Assembly: GCA_038030265.1 (NCBI GenBank)
Contig: CM075938.1
Span: 5,557,009-5,621,008, forward strand
DNA from: Corythucha ciliata
Lineage: Eukaryota > Arthropoda > Insecta > Hemiptera > Tingidae
DNA length: 64,000 nucleotides
Reading direction: 5' to 3'
Shown: positions 1-13,100 of the stretch, piece by piece
Layout: every line of letters begins with the position of its first letter
Position numbering within the stretch: the stretch's first letter is position 1
Position numbers and translations under genes: made by a program
The notes under the pieces: model-generated
Databases searched by the model: none
What the model was told of the DNA's origin: nothing
Seen by the model: the letters and a program-made list of their open reading frames with translations, nothing else

Positions 1-3000
1 TTGAAAACGATCAGCCTTTTTCTTACAACCCGACATCACCCCCCCCCCCCGGAACGATTCTTCTTTCTTTTCTTTTTTTGACGCTAAATTGGTTTCAGCC
101 ATTTCGATTGGTAAAAGGAAAAGGAAGGCCTACCACCCTCGTTACAACGGAAAACCCCATCCGTATTTTTGTATGCTATTCACGAAAGATGCTATTTAAA
201 TTCTCGTACTTTATACGGGCCAAGGATGAAAAAATACAGGGTGAACCGAAGTAGAAGAAAAAAAAAGCCGCAGAGAAGAATAATGAAAAACACATTACTT
301 GATAAAACTAATTTAATTTTTAGCCGCGGGAAGAGAAGAGAGAAAATCTGGGCCGGAGGCGTAATTTATTCCATAATGGACAAACATAAAACCCAAGAGG
401 TGTCTACGATTAGGAAGGAAATTTCGCGGGTGCCAACACGTTTTATGGAGTATTTTCATAAAAATGTAAAGCAAGGGTGACGAAACGGGTGGTTCCGCTA
501 AACATTATACAATCCATTTTCCCTCTTTGTTTCTCCCATTAATTCCTGTAATCCAACAAATTACATTCTGATACACAAAAAGAAGCTGAGGAATTTGTAA
601 TTAGCCCGTTTTATCATCTTGAGGAATTTCAGATTCAAGAATTTTAAGATGAAAAGGTGAAAAACTTCAAATTAGTTTGCAGTTCCAACTTGTAACTTCC
701 TCCTCGCACACCGAAATGCTGGAAAGCGAGTTGACTGAAAGCTCTTGTTTTCCTGTATAAATGTCAGAGACAAAACCGTGTTTTCCACGCAAAGTTTCGT
801 CGAGGGGTTGAATTCTGTTATTTGTTTCCATGCAAAGTCATGTAGGAAGAGAATGACTGAAAGGGGGGGTGGTGTGGCTCAATGTAAAAGCTGCATTGAA
901 GAGGATAGATCCAACCCAGTTTGTGAGATAAACGTACATAATTATGAAGTAGTCTGTTGGTAGACAATGTTGTTCTCGAGGGAGAAAAGAAAAAAATCGA
1001 TGAATAGAATTTGGTTTGAGAGAAGATATATGTATACAGAAAAAAGTAAAGAATAAAAGTCTTGGTAAACAGCACTTTGCCTCATTCAAACCTAAAGGAA
1101 AGCTCACACCGACGACAAAAACCGTCAACGACCGACGATGTTCTTCACGCCCACCAGAAGTTACAGTGATAGGAACTGTAAATCTATGGATCACAAATGC
1201 AAATACACGAGCAGGGTTCGTTAACATTTCCCCCTTTCGACCAAGTCGTTATTATACTCAACTACAGCAGCATGGGACACGAGCACATGACTTTAGGCAT
1301 TTGGTTGAATTGTGATTATCAAAGAGCTGGTTCTTCAGGACATTTTTTCCGGCTATTCACTCTATACTTCGACTATCGGAACCAAACCATTACATTTCCC
1401 CTATCGTAAAAGAATGAAACAATGTTCCATACGGAACCGAAAACGAGATTCCCATTTCAAGTATACAAAGCAAATCCACTTCTACTTAACAAGAGTTCGC
1501 GCATCGCGAATTCACTATAACATAATTATTTCATTCCGGTGAGTTGATTAGTAATTTTAATTAGTTAATTGCTGTCGACAGCACCGCGGGGAATGTGTAT
1601 TAATTATAAAATACTATATGCTGTGAGCGTAGCGCACTCTACTGCCTGAAATGAGAGGATTTGGAAATTAACCATTAACTGGAAATTGAATTCGGGGATT
1701 CAATTGAAATATTATTAGAATTTGGGTGGGTTTGTCAATCACTGGATATCTCATGGAATAGCTATCTCTCTAATAACTTTACATTACTTTTTACGACCAA
1801 TAGTCGCCAAAGTCTGACGAATAGTCTCAAAATTGCAACAATTTTGGAGGTAAATATCCACGAAATTGGAAGTTCCCTGGGTGAAGATTCGCAAAGTAGG
1901 CACATAGTGTCTGGTCTTAATATTGCAAAATCTCAACTAGCTGGTCTCTCTTTTTTCGCCAAATTGCCGGTTTAGAGGTTTTTTTTCTAGTGAACCAGGA
2001 ACCCTCGCTGATCAGCCCCAACAGCTCAAAGTCTGATAAGTATTGGAACGAAATTACATCACTCTGATGCGAGAATAGGCGAAATTGTAAGTTTCACTTA
2101 TAACAATTTGTGAAAATGCTAGTTCCTGTCCCCCTATTCTGTAACTCGTAACGCGCGCGTTAGCAAAATTTATCAACTGATTACTTTCAATTATTCACCT
2201 TGTTTATTTGGCTAACGCACGCGTTAAGAGTTACCGAATAGAGGGGCTGGTATATACTTTCGCCAAATAGCAATTTTCTCGTCTTTTTGTTTTAGAGGGC
2301 GCGGACCCTTGGCTGTTGGGCTCTACTGCGCCCATAGCATGACGAATATTCGTTTTGGTCATATTGTCCAAAGTGAGAGAGAGTAAGTGAAAATGAGTGA
2401 TTGAAAGTGGAATAGGGAAGGGCCCAACTACATTCGTATTCTTCAACACTCCCCTCCATCTTATTGTGATCTTTCTCGTGTAGGCCGCTCAACCACCGCA
2501 CCGTTGCCATTGGAGCGGGCGAAAAACTTTTATTACATTTCAGAACTTCCATTGTTTTTTCAACTACTCGCCCCCTTCCTAGCATTACTTCTTACAAAGC
2601 ATTCCGCGCTATATCGATTGAAAAGCGTTGGAAACTCGAAAAGCCTGGGAAAACACCTGATGCTCTTTTTCTCCAACTCCTTTCCTCCTCGCAACTCTCT
2701 TACATGTCAAAAACTTTTCCCTCCAGTTCATTTCAGCGCACGAGCCATAGTCTGATGGTCGTCAGCCCCCGTTTGTTAATGTGTCAGAAATAAAGACCAA
2801 AATTCGTCAACAGTTAAACTATGAAAACAACGAAGTCTGTTTTAATATGAAAGGGGAAAGTCAATAAAGTATGTACGAACAAAATAGAGATTCCGTTATT
2901 GTAAATTCTTAATTTGCTTCATATTTTCGTTCGATCTTATTTATCGTTTGTCCGAAGGGATTTCACATACCAGGAAATGCAGGAACAACTGCGTTAAGCA

Positions 3001-3339
3001 GGTATAGGAAATATTTTTCGATCCAATTGGGGAATTGGGAACATGGGAAACACTATTAGTTACGATAGTTGGATATATAGGAAGAAAAGTTTATTGAGTA
3101 AGTACTCTACCGTTTTAACCAAGATCGGGCCAGATTTGCGCAACCCAGAGCCTTGCTTTTGTATCCACCCCTCAGGTCAGTCCAGGGACTTCAAAACTAC
3201 TTGGAATTAAACCTCCCACTTGAGCTGTGAAAATTATCGCACCTGAGTATAGTACATAGCTACCTTATGAGGATAGGGTAGCTACTAAATTTTAGGGGTC
3301 ATTAAAGACTGTTAAACAGTTAAAGTTGTAGGATAATAA
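1..3339 (-). other. CadN intron 19 (partial): non-coding, degenerate repeats and a small hairpin
   Basis: No exon or gene can be supported. The stretch holds a 12-base C run at 39-50, a degenerate array of about 30 bp (roughly 1800-2000), the hairpin element at 2129-2246, and otherwise AT-rich sequence with short chance ORFs. Confidence 0.7.
2129..2246. repeat. Small MITE-like element with terminal inverted repeats
   Basis: About 33-bp inverted ends flank roughly 50 bases. The left arm reads TATTCTGTAACTCGTAACG then CGCGCGTTAGC; the right arm, reverse-complemented, reads TATTCGGTAACTCTTAACG then CGTGCGTTAGC, with only a few mismatches. I see no clear target duplication, so the superfamily stays open. 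Confidence 0.6.
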
Positions 3340-3826
3340 ATAGTGGTAAGATTTTTAAGTTTGGAAAAGAAGAATTTTGTGACAATTGTACTAAATACAA
3401 TAGTTTAAGACATATGATTGAAGAATGTCCACTTTTCGAGACAGAAATATCAAAATTTAATCTCCCCTGCAAGGCTGGAACGAATAGTATAGGTTTTTAC
3501 TTAGTTTTAGAAAGTTCAAAAGCCTTTATTTTAAAAGAATTCGTTAGTGTGTTGTATTCTGGCGCTTACTGTAAATTAGGTTAATGCCATGTATATCTGT
3601 AACAAGTATTTTTCTGTGAATCTGTCAAAGATTTTTTGCTGTGTTGGAGTTTATATTGTATGTTTCATTGACGGTTATGTATATGTAGGTTTTTGTACTG
3701 TATCCTAGTGTGTATCATATTTTATTGTATTATATTGTGAAATTATTCTATTGTATTGTATAAAGCCATACCGAACTCTTTTGTAACATTCTTTTAATGA
3801 ATGAAACAATAAACGAAATTATACGT
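3340..3826 (+). mobile_element. Decayed non-LTR retrotransposon 3' end (C-terminal zinc knuckle)
   Basis: A plus-strand frame, open from about 3340 to the TAA at 3583, reads KFGKEEFCDNC, then SLRHMIEECPLFETE. This Cys-x2-Cys plus His-x4-Cys arrangement is the zinc knuckle that follows RT in many LINE ORF2 proteins. About 240 bases of AT-rich 3' UTR follow, ending near CAATAAACGAAATTAT. Possible imperfect target duplications (ATACCAGGAAATGC at 2968-2981, ATACCAAGAAATGC at 3827-3840) would make the insertion start earlier, near 2982. Endonuclease, RT and RNase H are absent. It is unrelated in sequence to the LINE at 19366. Confidence 0.55.
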
Positions 3827-3932
3827 ATACCAAGAAATGCTAAAATTAAGATTTGAAGCAGTGGGTTACGACTTTACATTTTAAAAATGCCCTCCGTCCC
3901 AGAATAGAATTAGTACGTAATTGAGGACTCAC

Positions 3933-4122
3933 CTGAATTGGGCTCCGAACCAGAGTTGGGACGAGCCGAAGGTGCACCGTCTCGAGCTTCTACTTCCAAC
4001 GCGTACGCGCCTTGTTTCTCGCGATCGAAAACGACTTTGGTGAAAATCTCACCAGTTTGCATATTGACCTCGAAAAACTCCTTTCCCTCATTTCGCGGTG
4101 AATCGACAATGTAGTAATAAAC
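3933..4122 (-). CDS. CadN: CadN exon 19: cadherin repeat body, last exon in the window
   Basis: The exon encodes VYYYIVDSPRNEGKEFFEV, MQTGEIFTKVVFDREKQGAY and LEVEARDGAPSARPNSGSE (63 codons plus one base). It contains the FDRE calcium site and an E-A-R-D motif just before the next linker, which must lie on an exon left of the window. The acceptor is GTTTCAG|GTTTAT and the donor is TTCAG|GTGAGT. Confidence 0.95.
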
Positions 4123-7100
4123 CTGAAACAAAGGTAAAGATAAAAATTATTTATTGCCATTTTAGTATAGTCACCGTTATTTTTTTATTACTCAATTAGC
4201 ATATCCGCCATATTTTTTCTTAATGAGACCACAGGTCAGGTATGGAGAAACTGTGACTGGACGACTATGGATTGATTCAACATATCCTCTATCTATCTCC
4301 ATCTATCTATCTATAATCAGCCTCATCCAATGTACATCGTAAACGCTCTCTGATCCCCGTTTTCAACGCCAGAAACCTTTAGTGCTTTCAGTTGTAATAG
4401 TCACGGTGTATAGAAACTATACCAGGACGCTTTTGCGTAGGGGCTTTAAAGTAATGAAAGGGCTTGGAATTGAGAACATCGGATTTGTCGCAAACACCTT
4501 CTCACTCACCCGTTGTATGCTTTTAAATCCAATCAACAGGTCTCCGAGAAAGTGCTATTTTATTCCCACGGTACTAGGAAAATAAGGAATATTGTTTAGT
4601 ACACGATGGATAGTCCTGACCAATTTGCGGTATTCCTTAATTCTCAGTAACCTGCAATGAGAAATTTCCACTCGTATCAATAGATTGATCAATTCGACAG
4701 ATTTGGAAGGGCTTTGAGAGAGACATACATTATTGACTTGTTGAATACGGTGAAGTCAAATGACGGCCACGTAATGTATATATTTTTAATAGTTTATCAA
4801 GCGGTGAACGATGATAAACTGTCACAAACTGAGCTTTCATACGTCACTTCAGAATGAAAACTTCTTATTTCCCTGGCTTTATCTGTATATCTCTTGAAAT
4901 GAATTGCACCGACACCTTCTAAATTCCGTTGGTTCGTCAGATTTATTTAAGAAAACAAAACTTCACACCCGAATATAGTACCTACCCTATCAATGAGAAT
5001 CCCTTTACAATTGAAATTCCTGGGGTCAAAAAGAAAGAGAATAACATAAACTATTAATCAGGAAAAATGCTACATTTTTCCTTCCCACGAAAAACTCTAC
5101 TTACTAATGAGTGCGAAGTAACTTTCATTCACAAGTACGAATGGCCAAAGAGAAAACGCCACACCCTCATAAGACCTCACTAAATTTTACGGGTCAGTAA
5201 TTACTGAGTTCCGTTCAACAATTGTATTTCCTCTCTACGAGACTAGTTTCGGGCCCTGCGTCCCATTATCAATTTCTGGCGACTTTAGTAGAAATCTAGT
5301 CAATTCAACCACCAGCCACCTAGTTGGTTGTATTCAACCCCTTTTCGTAACTTGGTTAGTCAATAACAGCGAATACTTGGACAAGAAGGCACTTGAATGA
5401 GACTGAAATTTCGCAAACTCTAAACCCGCTTCATCCTTTGCTCGTCGAGTGTTTTGTTTTTGTTTTTTTCAAACCCCTGTACAACTATACAGGTCCATTA
5501 AAAACGAACTGTGTCCCGTGTTTTACCACAATCCCCGCGGTCAAGTGTGTGTCGTGACACTCGTTTTAAATCACTGACATTAATTTTCCTCTCGCATTGC
5601 ACACGACCTAAATCCAACCACGAACTTTTGCTTTGAGCGGTCACTGATATTGCACTTAATTATGATCTCGACGACAGGCCGCGTGAAGTGAAGTGAATGG
5701 AGCTACCCCTCCAATCCAACACTCATTCAAACGCAACAAACAAGAGAGCATCATGAACAATTGTACACGAGGAACATACGTGATGCCATGGACCATGAGC
5801 ATAGCCATAAGGGGATGCGAAATTTTACAACCGGAGAGTAGTCCTAATTAACACAATTGGTGTCACCGCAGCCAAGAGCTTTAGCGATATCGATTCCACC
5901 ACACTACATTGCATACAAATCTAGGATGAGTACCTAATTTCTTACAGCCGTAAGGTTGTTTGGTTTTTCCCCCTTTTGGAAACAAATCCTGAAATAACAA
6001 TCCCAGACACCCCTCCTTCAACTCTGTTCGGTCGTGCGGGTTGAAGCCTATTTAATTATTTCAAACTTCGTGGTTTCTGAAAGCAACCCAGTACGGAGAA
6101 AATATCGCTAATTAATATCTAAAAGTAATGAAAAAAACGCCTATTCACGGTTGAAATTGCTAAATGCCATAATTCCTGTTTTTCGGTCGAGTCCTTAGCT
6201 CAAATCAATAAAAACCACTAATTCCACGCTAAAAAGTGACAGATACACCAATTCGCATCTAAAATTGTGAAAATTGTTAATAGCTTTTCCCATTTGCATA
6301 CAATTCTGTAACGAGGCGGTTCAGTTCCACCTGTATTGACCATCAACGTATTATTTAATTAAGAGAGGACGGGTGGGAATAAGCTGCCCAAATGGAGAAT
6401 TTTGTGCAAATGGGAAACGTTATAACTCTCCGATAAGATTGAGAAAAAGTGCTAAATCACAGCTAAAATAATTGATGAACAGCATTTCAATTTTATGTGC
6501 AATCGATGGTAAAATAGTGAGAAATAGACACAAAATTATATCGTTCAGCGCTAAATATCTGCGAAATTATAAGTTTCGGGTCTCAATATCCTGCAAATTA
6601 TAGCTTTATGATTTTACTCTTGCAGGGGCATTTTTTAAAAGAGGCTCGTCATGGCCTAAAGTCATCTGACGAATTCAACTAGCTGTATAATAGCAATAAT
6701 TTGAAGGTAATATTCGCGAAATTAGACTTTATCCTGGCTGAATATTCATGATTTAGCAAGTTTCACGTCCTAATTCCATCGGAACTGCGAGTTGCAGGGC
6801 TGTAGGGGAATTCTGGACAAACCCTTTAACGCTTTGAGGTCACCTCTGTTGACCAACCAAGAAGTGCCCCGAGTGAGCAGGCTCTGGAAGCCGCGTGTTA
6901 CCCTAAATGCTTTGTGGTCTCCAGAGCTAACCACTTACAAACGTCGATGTTTAAAAAAAAAAAAAGAAAAAGAGGCATGGCTCGAAGAAACGGACGCCAA
7001 CTGCTTCTGATAGAAATCAGGAACGAAATAATAAGAATAAGAGGTCCCTTTAGTAAGAGCCCCCCCCCCCCCTAGTTTTCTGGAGTGAAACAAAAATAAT

Positions 7101-10100
7101 TTTACCACAAAATGAAACCCAACAGAAATGCAGAATCGGACAATAAATTTAAACAAATCAAATCACTCCTGCCTCCTAATAATAAACAATTTATATTTTT
7201 TCTTTGGAAAAACATTAAAATGTACAGATTTTTCGCGCCGCATAAGAGCCTATAGATCAAACCTCATCTTTGTAATCATGCTGGCGATTGGTAAAATAAA
7301 TCAAAACCAATTATCAAATCCGTTAATTCCGAACATTCCAAGTTCGTGTTCTTGTAACACAGTAATAATATTCTGAAAAATCACCAGTCATCCCCCCGTT
7401 CAAAATGGAGGTTTTATGGACTTCAAATCAACGCGAGACAAACGTAATTTACCTCCTCACACAAAGCAATTTAAGCTAGTGCGAGTAATAAAAATGAAGA
7501 ATTTGTTCAAAAAGCAACATTCGTGTTTAGAAATTCTGCCACTACGTGTGCGTGAAAGCAGCACCTGCCAGACTCATGAAAAGAGAGAAAATCCAACAAC
7601 TAAAATAAATGTAATTATTAAATTAATTAAGAGGCCAACACCCAATGCAAATATTTTGCCAGAACCTTGTGAAATAAATAAAATGCTAGTAACTTTTTGT
7701 TTATTTTCGCCGCCCAATTCATCATATATTTTTGTCTTGTCAAAGAAACTGTATTTTAGTGACGTATCGACGGTTTATTTAAGTCTTGGCCTGTCTAATT
7801 CGAGTCAAAAGAGACGGATTAGCACGATTTCTACAATTTTTTTTGTATAAAATTCAACTGAATCGGACGTCTACCCGCCTAAGAGTTCGGCTTATTATAA
7901 GAGGGCACACCAAGCATTATTCCTCGAGGGGCGTATTACTTAGCGTCAAATTCTCTATTTAAAGACGTTTGACTTCGCTAAATTTCATACAAAAAATTAA
8001 GTTAACTTCTTAAAATTGTGGAGTCCCAATATTCCCCCTTTGTGGACATTAGTAAAGCCGACTAAACATCAATAAACCAACACCCACCCGAAAAAACAAA
8101 TTTTCCAGATTTAAACAAAAACTAGGATGAATTGGGCGATGCAAATAAAGTTAACATTTTACTTATTTTACGAGTTTCCGGGAGAAAATGCTCAATTAGA
8201 CGTTTCCCTCTTTACTAATTAAATTTATTTTAATTGTGCTTAATTTCTCTTATCATGAGCACAGCATGAGCCTGGTGGGTGCTGCTATCATGTGGACGTA
8301 GTGGCAGATTCATGAAACTCCGTGGCATATCCCTCAGCAATTAGCAACTGACAAATTTTTGTTTTCTCACAAATTCCCGACTCGTGTCACGATTTGAAAT
8401 GATCAGCGGCGTTCTACGGTTTGATGCCGCGATTTACTAATGGGTCGAATCATGGTATTACGGGTTGTAGGGTCGCATTAATTCTACTTTGAGCTAGTGG
8501 CCCGAGTTCAATAGGTTGCTTTTTCCACTTTTATTGCCATAAAATAATTATATTTCGTTCAAAATCAGTAAATTTACCACTTATACGAACTGCATGACAT
8601 TGAAATTGATCAATTTAGCCCAAGCAATATAATAAGTGGCTTTGAAACTCCTCCTCAACACTCCTTTCTCCAAACAAGTACAATTTTCCATAAAATCTAG
8701 GATGAGTCGGCTAAAAAGGCTCCCTAGGCGGGGATGCTACAGCACTGAGATTTAGTGTGACCCAGAAATTATATAATTCCTCAACAAAAAAACAAAACAA
8801 AACAAAACAAACATAATATATACGTGGTTTGACCAGAGGTAAAGGAATCAATTCGCTCTCCTGGCAACTGCGCCTCATCACACCATCAGTTAGCGGCGAG
8901 AGGCGAGGGCAGCGTTGCCAAACTGATATTTTGCTTATCCCGTCAAGCCAAGCTCTAAATTCCGTTGGAAATCCGTCAAAATATGTTCCATCCATTTAAA
9001 AATCCGTCAAATGCAGTATAATAATCAGAAGCGTAGCTATTTGTATGGTGAGGGGGGCAAACGACAGACCCGGGGCCCTCTTCTGTGGAGGCCCCTGGAA
9101 AGCTTAAGGATAAAATAATTGGGATTTTTAGTTTTTATAAAATTCATTATGTATAAGGACCGAAATTTCAAAAAACCTCTCATTCGAGGATAAATTAGGC
9201 ATCATTTGAGGCGAAATTGAGAAACATTTGCAGTTTAAGGTGACCCTTTTACGGCTAAAACTTTGGCTCCTATGATGGACATTTTTCGCAATGTTCTTGG
9301 GCGTTAATTCATGAGTTTATGGCCAAAAGTGAAAAAAATCTCTCATTCGCGGCATTGAAGAAAAATACTAGTTCACAGAAGAAAAAAAATCGACTAAACG
9401 CCGATTCGCGGTTTCTGGAGGCAACCTACCGCGCCTAAAAATCAAAAAAATCACCAATTCATTACATATTCCAATAACATGTCCGGGAAAGTAGGAAATA
9501 TGGTTAACCTAAATTCACCGCACCGGTCTAGATAAATAATTCATGCCTATGGTTGAGAGGTCAATTTTTCTATCTGTTAATTAGCCTTCAACTTCCACCT
9601 GGAAAACTAATTTAGTAAAGTCTGTCATTCCAGGATAGGAGGCTCTAACAATTTATTGCAAACTCATAGTAAATGTGTTAAGTTTTGACAAGACAACTTA
9701 TTAGGCCATGAAAAAGAAACAAAGATAAAACTGAAGAGGTTTTCCCTCTACGTTCTTCCACGCCCCCCCCTCCTTCCGATGGAAACGCCCAAGAGAGTTG
9801 ATAAATGATGAATAAGGTCTGTAGAGCGGATTCTGGATGGAGGAGGGGTGCCTTTCAAGCAGTATATCCCGCGAGGCCGGATAAAAAACGCTGGCTTGCT
9901 ATATCTTCACTTTAATTTTACCTCGAGAGCGTCTGAATTTTAATAGATTTTCATCCCGAAGGGAGTTCGAATAAAATTTAGCGAATTCTAAGTAAATCCT
10001 GCGCCTCAAAGTAGTCCTCTTCACATACTTAAAAATGCGATGTTTCAATAAAATAAGCTCTTACCTGATTATTGGGAAAGGTGCCATCCTTGTCAATAGC

Positions 10101-13100
10101 ATTCACTTGAGTCACTTTGGTACCGATAGGCTCTCCTTCAAGAACAGTCTCTTGTTCTCGCTCCGTGAACAACGGTATTTCGTCGTTGACATCTTCGAGC
10201 ATAATGAAAACCGTAGCTTCGGAGGCCAACTGTTGAATGCCATTGTTCTGTTTGAGGATAAGGGGGGGGCGGATTAGTAAAAATTGATCAATTCGATCGA
10301 ATTACGACAGTAGAGTTTGGCCACGGGTTCGTTACCTCGACTCTTATTGTCAAATTGTACTCTTTGATCGCCTCATAGTCCAGCGGATGATTCACTTTGA
10401 TGTCGGCCCATGTGAAGCCGTTGTCACTTCGTTGTTGAAGATAGAAAGTGTGCATTTTGTTCGTTTGAGCTGTTGAACCGGGCATGAGCCGATAGAAGAC
10501 AGTTGGGTTACCTTCGATGCCCGAACTTGAGATTGGTTGAAGGCAGACAAAACCACAGATTAGTAATTAATTGCCAAAACTGGAAATAAAGGTAAAAACA
10601 AGAGAAGTGATCATGCATAAAAGCAAAACCCCCGACATATTGGAACCCGAAGATCTTATAACCCCCTTTTTTTAGTACATGCAAGCTTATAAATCACGAA
10701 ATATTGTTTTTCAGATGGATACTTGTAAATAACTTCGAGCTAGAATCATTCCCTATCTAATATCCTTTCAAATACCAATTTAAAAAATACGCATGCCACA
10801 ATGGAGAAATTAAACCAAAATAAAAGAAGTTTTCTTAATTATTAATGGGGCCTGTTGAATCCTGCTCCTAACCATCGCACCCCACCTGCCCCTACCATCC
10901 AATTTAAAACCCACGGTCCAGATGTTCTGATTAAAAAAGCAAGGTGAGTGCTCCCCAAATCAAATCGTTGTGCTTCCCGTAACCAAATTCTGCTGCAATT
11001 TTTGTTCTTTCGAAAATTATTTGAATTCAAGGAAGAAGAGGGGAAGGACAGAAACGAGGAACCGCGCCTTTGATAGAGGTGGCCGTGTAATGTGATTGAG
11101 GTGAGAGGAGTTGTGCTGGACGTGTAACTTTCCAGCTTCCCGCAAACCCGTCGCCGTGAAGTTGAAAAATGGGTCAAAAAAACAAAAATCGGAAACTTTT
11201 TTTACATAAGTTGCGTGCAAAAACGTAAAACAATTACGAAACGATATGACGTCGTGCATATAATTATTTTGTTTGTAAAAAAAATAAAAATTTAAAAAGT
11301 TATTTACATAGAGATTATATAAATGAGAGATGAGTACATTTACCGAGTGTGACATCATCACAATGATAGACAATGTATTTGGGAGGGTAATAATTTCTGC
11401 AATCATGAAACTATTTTTCACCTGCTTATGAAAAGGAATAAAATTCTGGCGGAAAAAAATGGCAGGGCGAAAGAGCACCGGGCATGCTCAGTGGGGTACT
11501 TTGAACTAACCGTTCAGCCCCAAGGCTTGAAAACAAATACTAATAAATCGGCTATAAGTCAATTAATACGTGCACGTCTCCAAAGTACTAAGAACAAATC
11601 AAAAAGGTTACCTGGAAATCGCTGATTTGATGTCACAACTCGAACAAAATAAACTAACCTCCCATAAAAGCAATCTCAGTGTAAGACAAAACAAAAAAAC
11701 TTGGGGGAGGGGCGGTAACGAAAAATAAAACAAAACAAAAAACTGTTTCATTTTTTTGTTTTTGATGTTCTAAATAAAAAGACCTTGCTTTAACGGAAAC
11801 CACTTTAGCTCCGACATTCATGTTTTCTTTAATGTAGACGGGCCCGTAGACGACGTGATCCCAAACTGGTGGGTTGTTGGCTCGATCAACGACGTCGATT
11901 TGTACTTCAACCGAGCGCGAAAGCGATGGGAAACCTTTGTCTTGAGCTTTAGCTTCCAATTTGTACGTCTCTCGCTGATGAAAAAAAAGTTGGACCCAAA
12001 AATTTTTCTTTTGGTTTTTTTCTTTCGAAAAAATACGAAAAAAACAACAACAAAAAAACAAGAAAAACATTGGAACACGGAGTGATGAGGGAGGCCAGGA
12101 AAAGGATAGGGAAAAGAGCAAAACTTCTGCACTGCCCTGCCGTTTTGGGTGGTCCTATCTTTCCCTTAAAAAAAATTAAATAAACTACAATTCCATCCTT
12201 CCCCTCACCGTGACCTTTTTTTTTTTAATGTAAAAAAACAACCTTGAATTCCTTCCCGGTATTAATGTATGTTTTAGTCTCCATGACCGTTTTTCTTTTA
12301 ATCATCATACAAACCTTGCCTTGACCTCAGCGACGAGTGCGCCAACCGTCACGTTCTCCTTAATGCGTATCGGTCCGTAAACACTTTTGTCCCAGAGGGG
12401 AGGCTTATTGTTTCTATCTACGACGTCCAATTCGACGTCAACGTCAGCGTACGTTGGCGGGTCCCCCCTGTCTGATGCTTTGACTTTCAGGCGATATTGT
12501 TCACGCTATAAAACAATTGTTTTTTTTTTTTCTGCGGGGTTTCTTTTTTTCTTTTCTCGATAGTTTACTGTTTTTCAGATTTTCTTTTAAATAAAAATAT
12601 CTATTTATAATAATCATGGAGAAAAAAGGCTGAGAAACAATAAACTGAATAAAATAAAAATGAAAGAACAAAACAAAATCACAATGAGGCTCATAAATAA
12701 ATGGGCGTTGCTTCAGGTCAAAACTAACCAAAACTTATTGTCAATATGAGCTCTTTTGGTGCATTCTCAGGGCTCCAAAGAAATAAAGCCCCTGATCTTA
12801 TAAAAGCTCAGCGCAATGTGTTCCACCCTAGACATTTTCATCCAGATATTATCATTTGAAATAGTAAAAATAAAATTATTGTTTCTGCTCTTTTATTTAA
12901 ACGTTTCAACTTCATTTCGAAAATCTGTTGCATGGAACCGAACCCTACAAATACGTATTCAGAAAAAATGCTCAGTCTGCTAGCTGAACACTCTGATCTC
13001 CAGTCCAGACAATCCTGTCGAGAGGGAGGGAGCACAGAGTCCGTTACCCCCAGGCCTGGCCTTCCTTGGGTTGCCCGGATTTGGGAAATCAAGAAAGGTT

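Noticed and set aside
7416..7850. Open frame of 144 codons on the plus strand
   Set aside because: It lies in CadN intron 18, is AT-driven in composition, matches no family I know and has no splice or expression context.
9030..9110. Transposon end with GTAGCTA and G-rich/GGCCC stretch
   Set aside because: It resembles some DNA transposon termini, but I found no matching opposite end or duplication.
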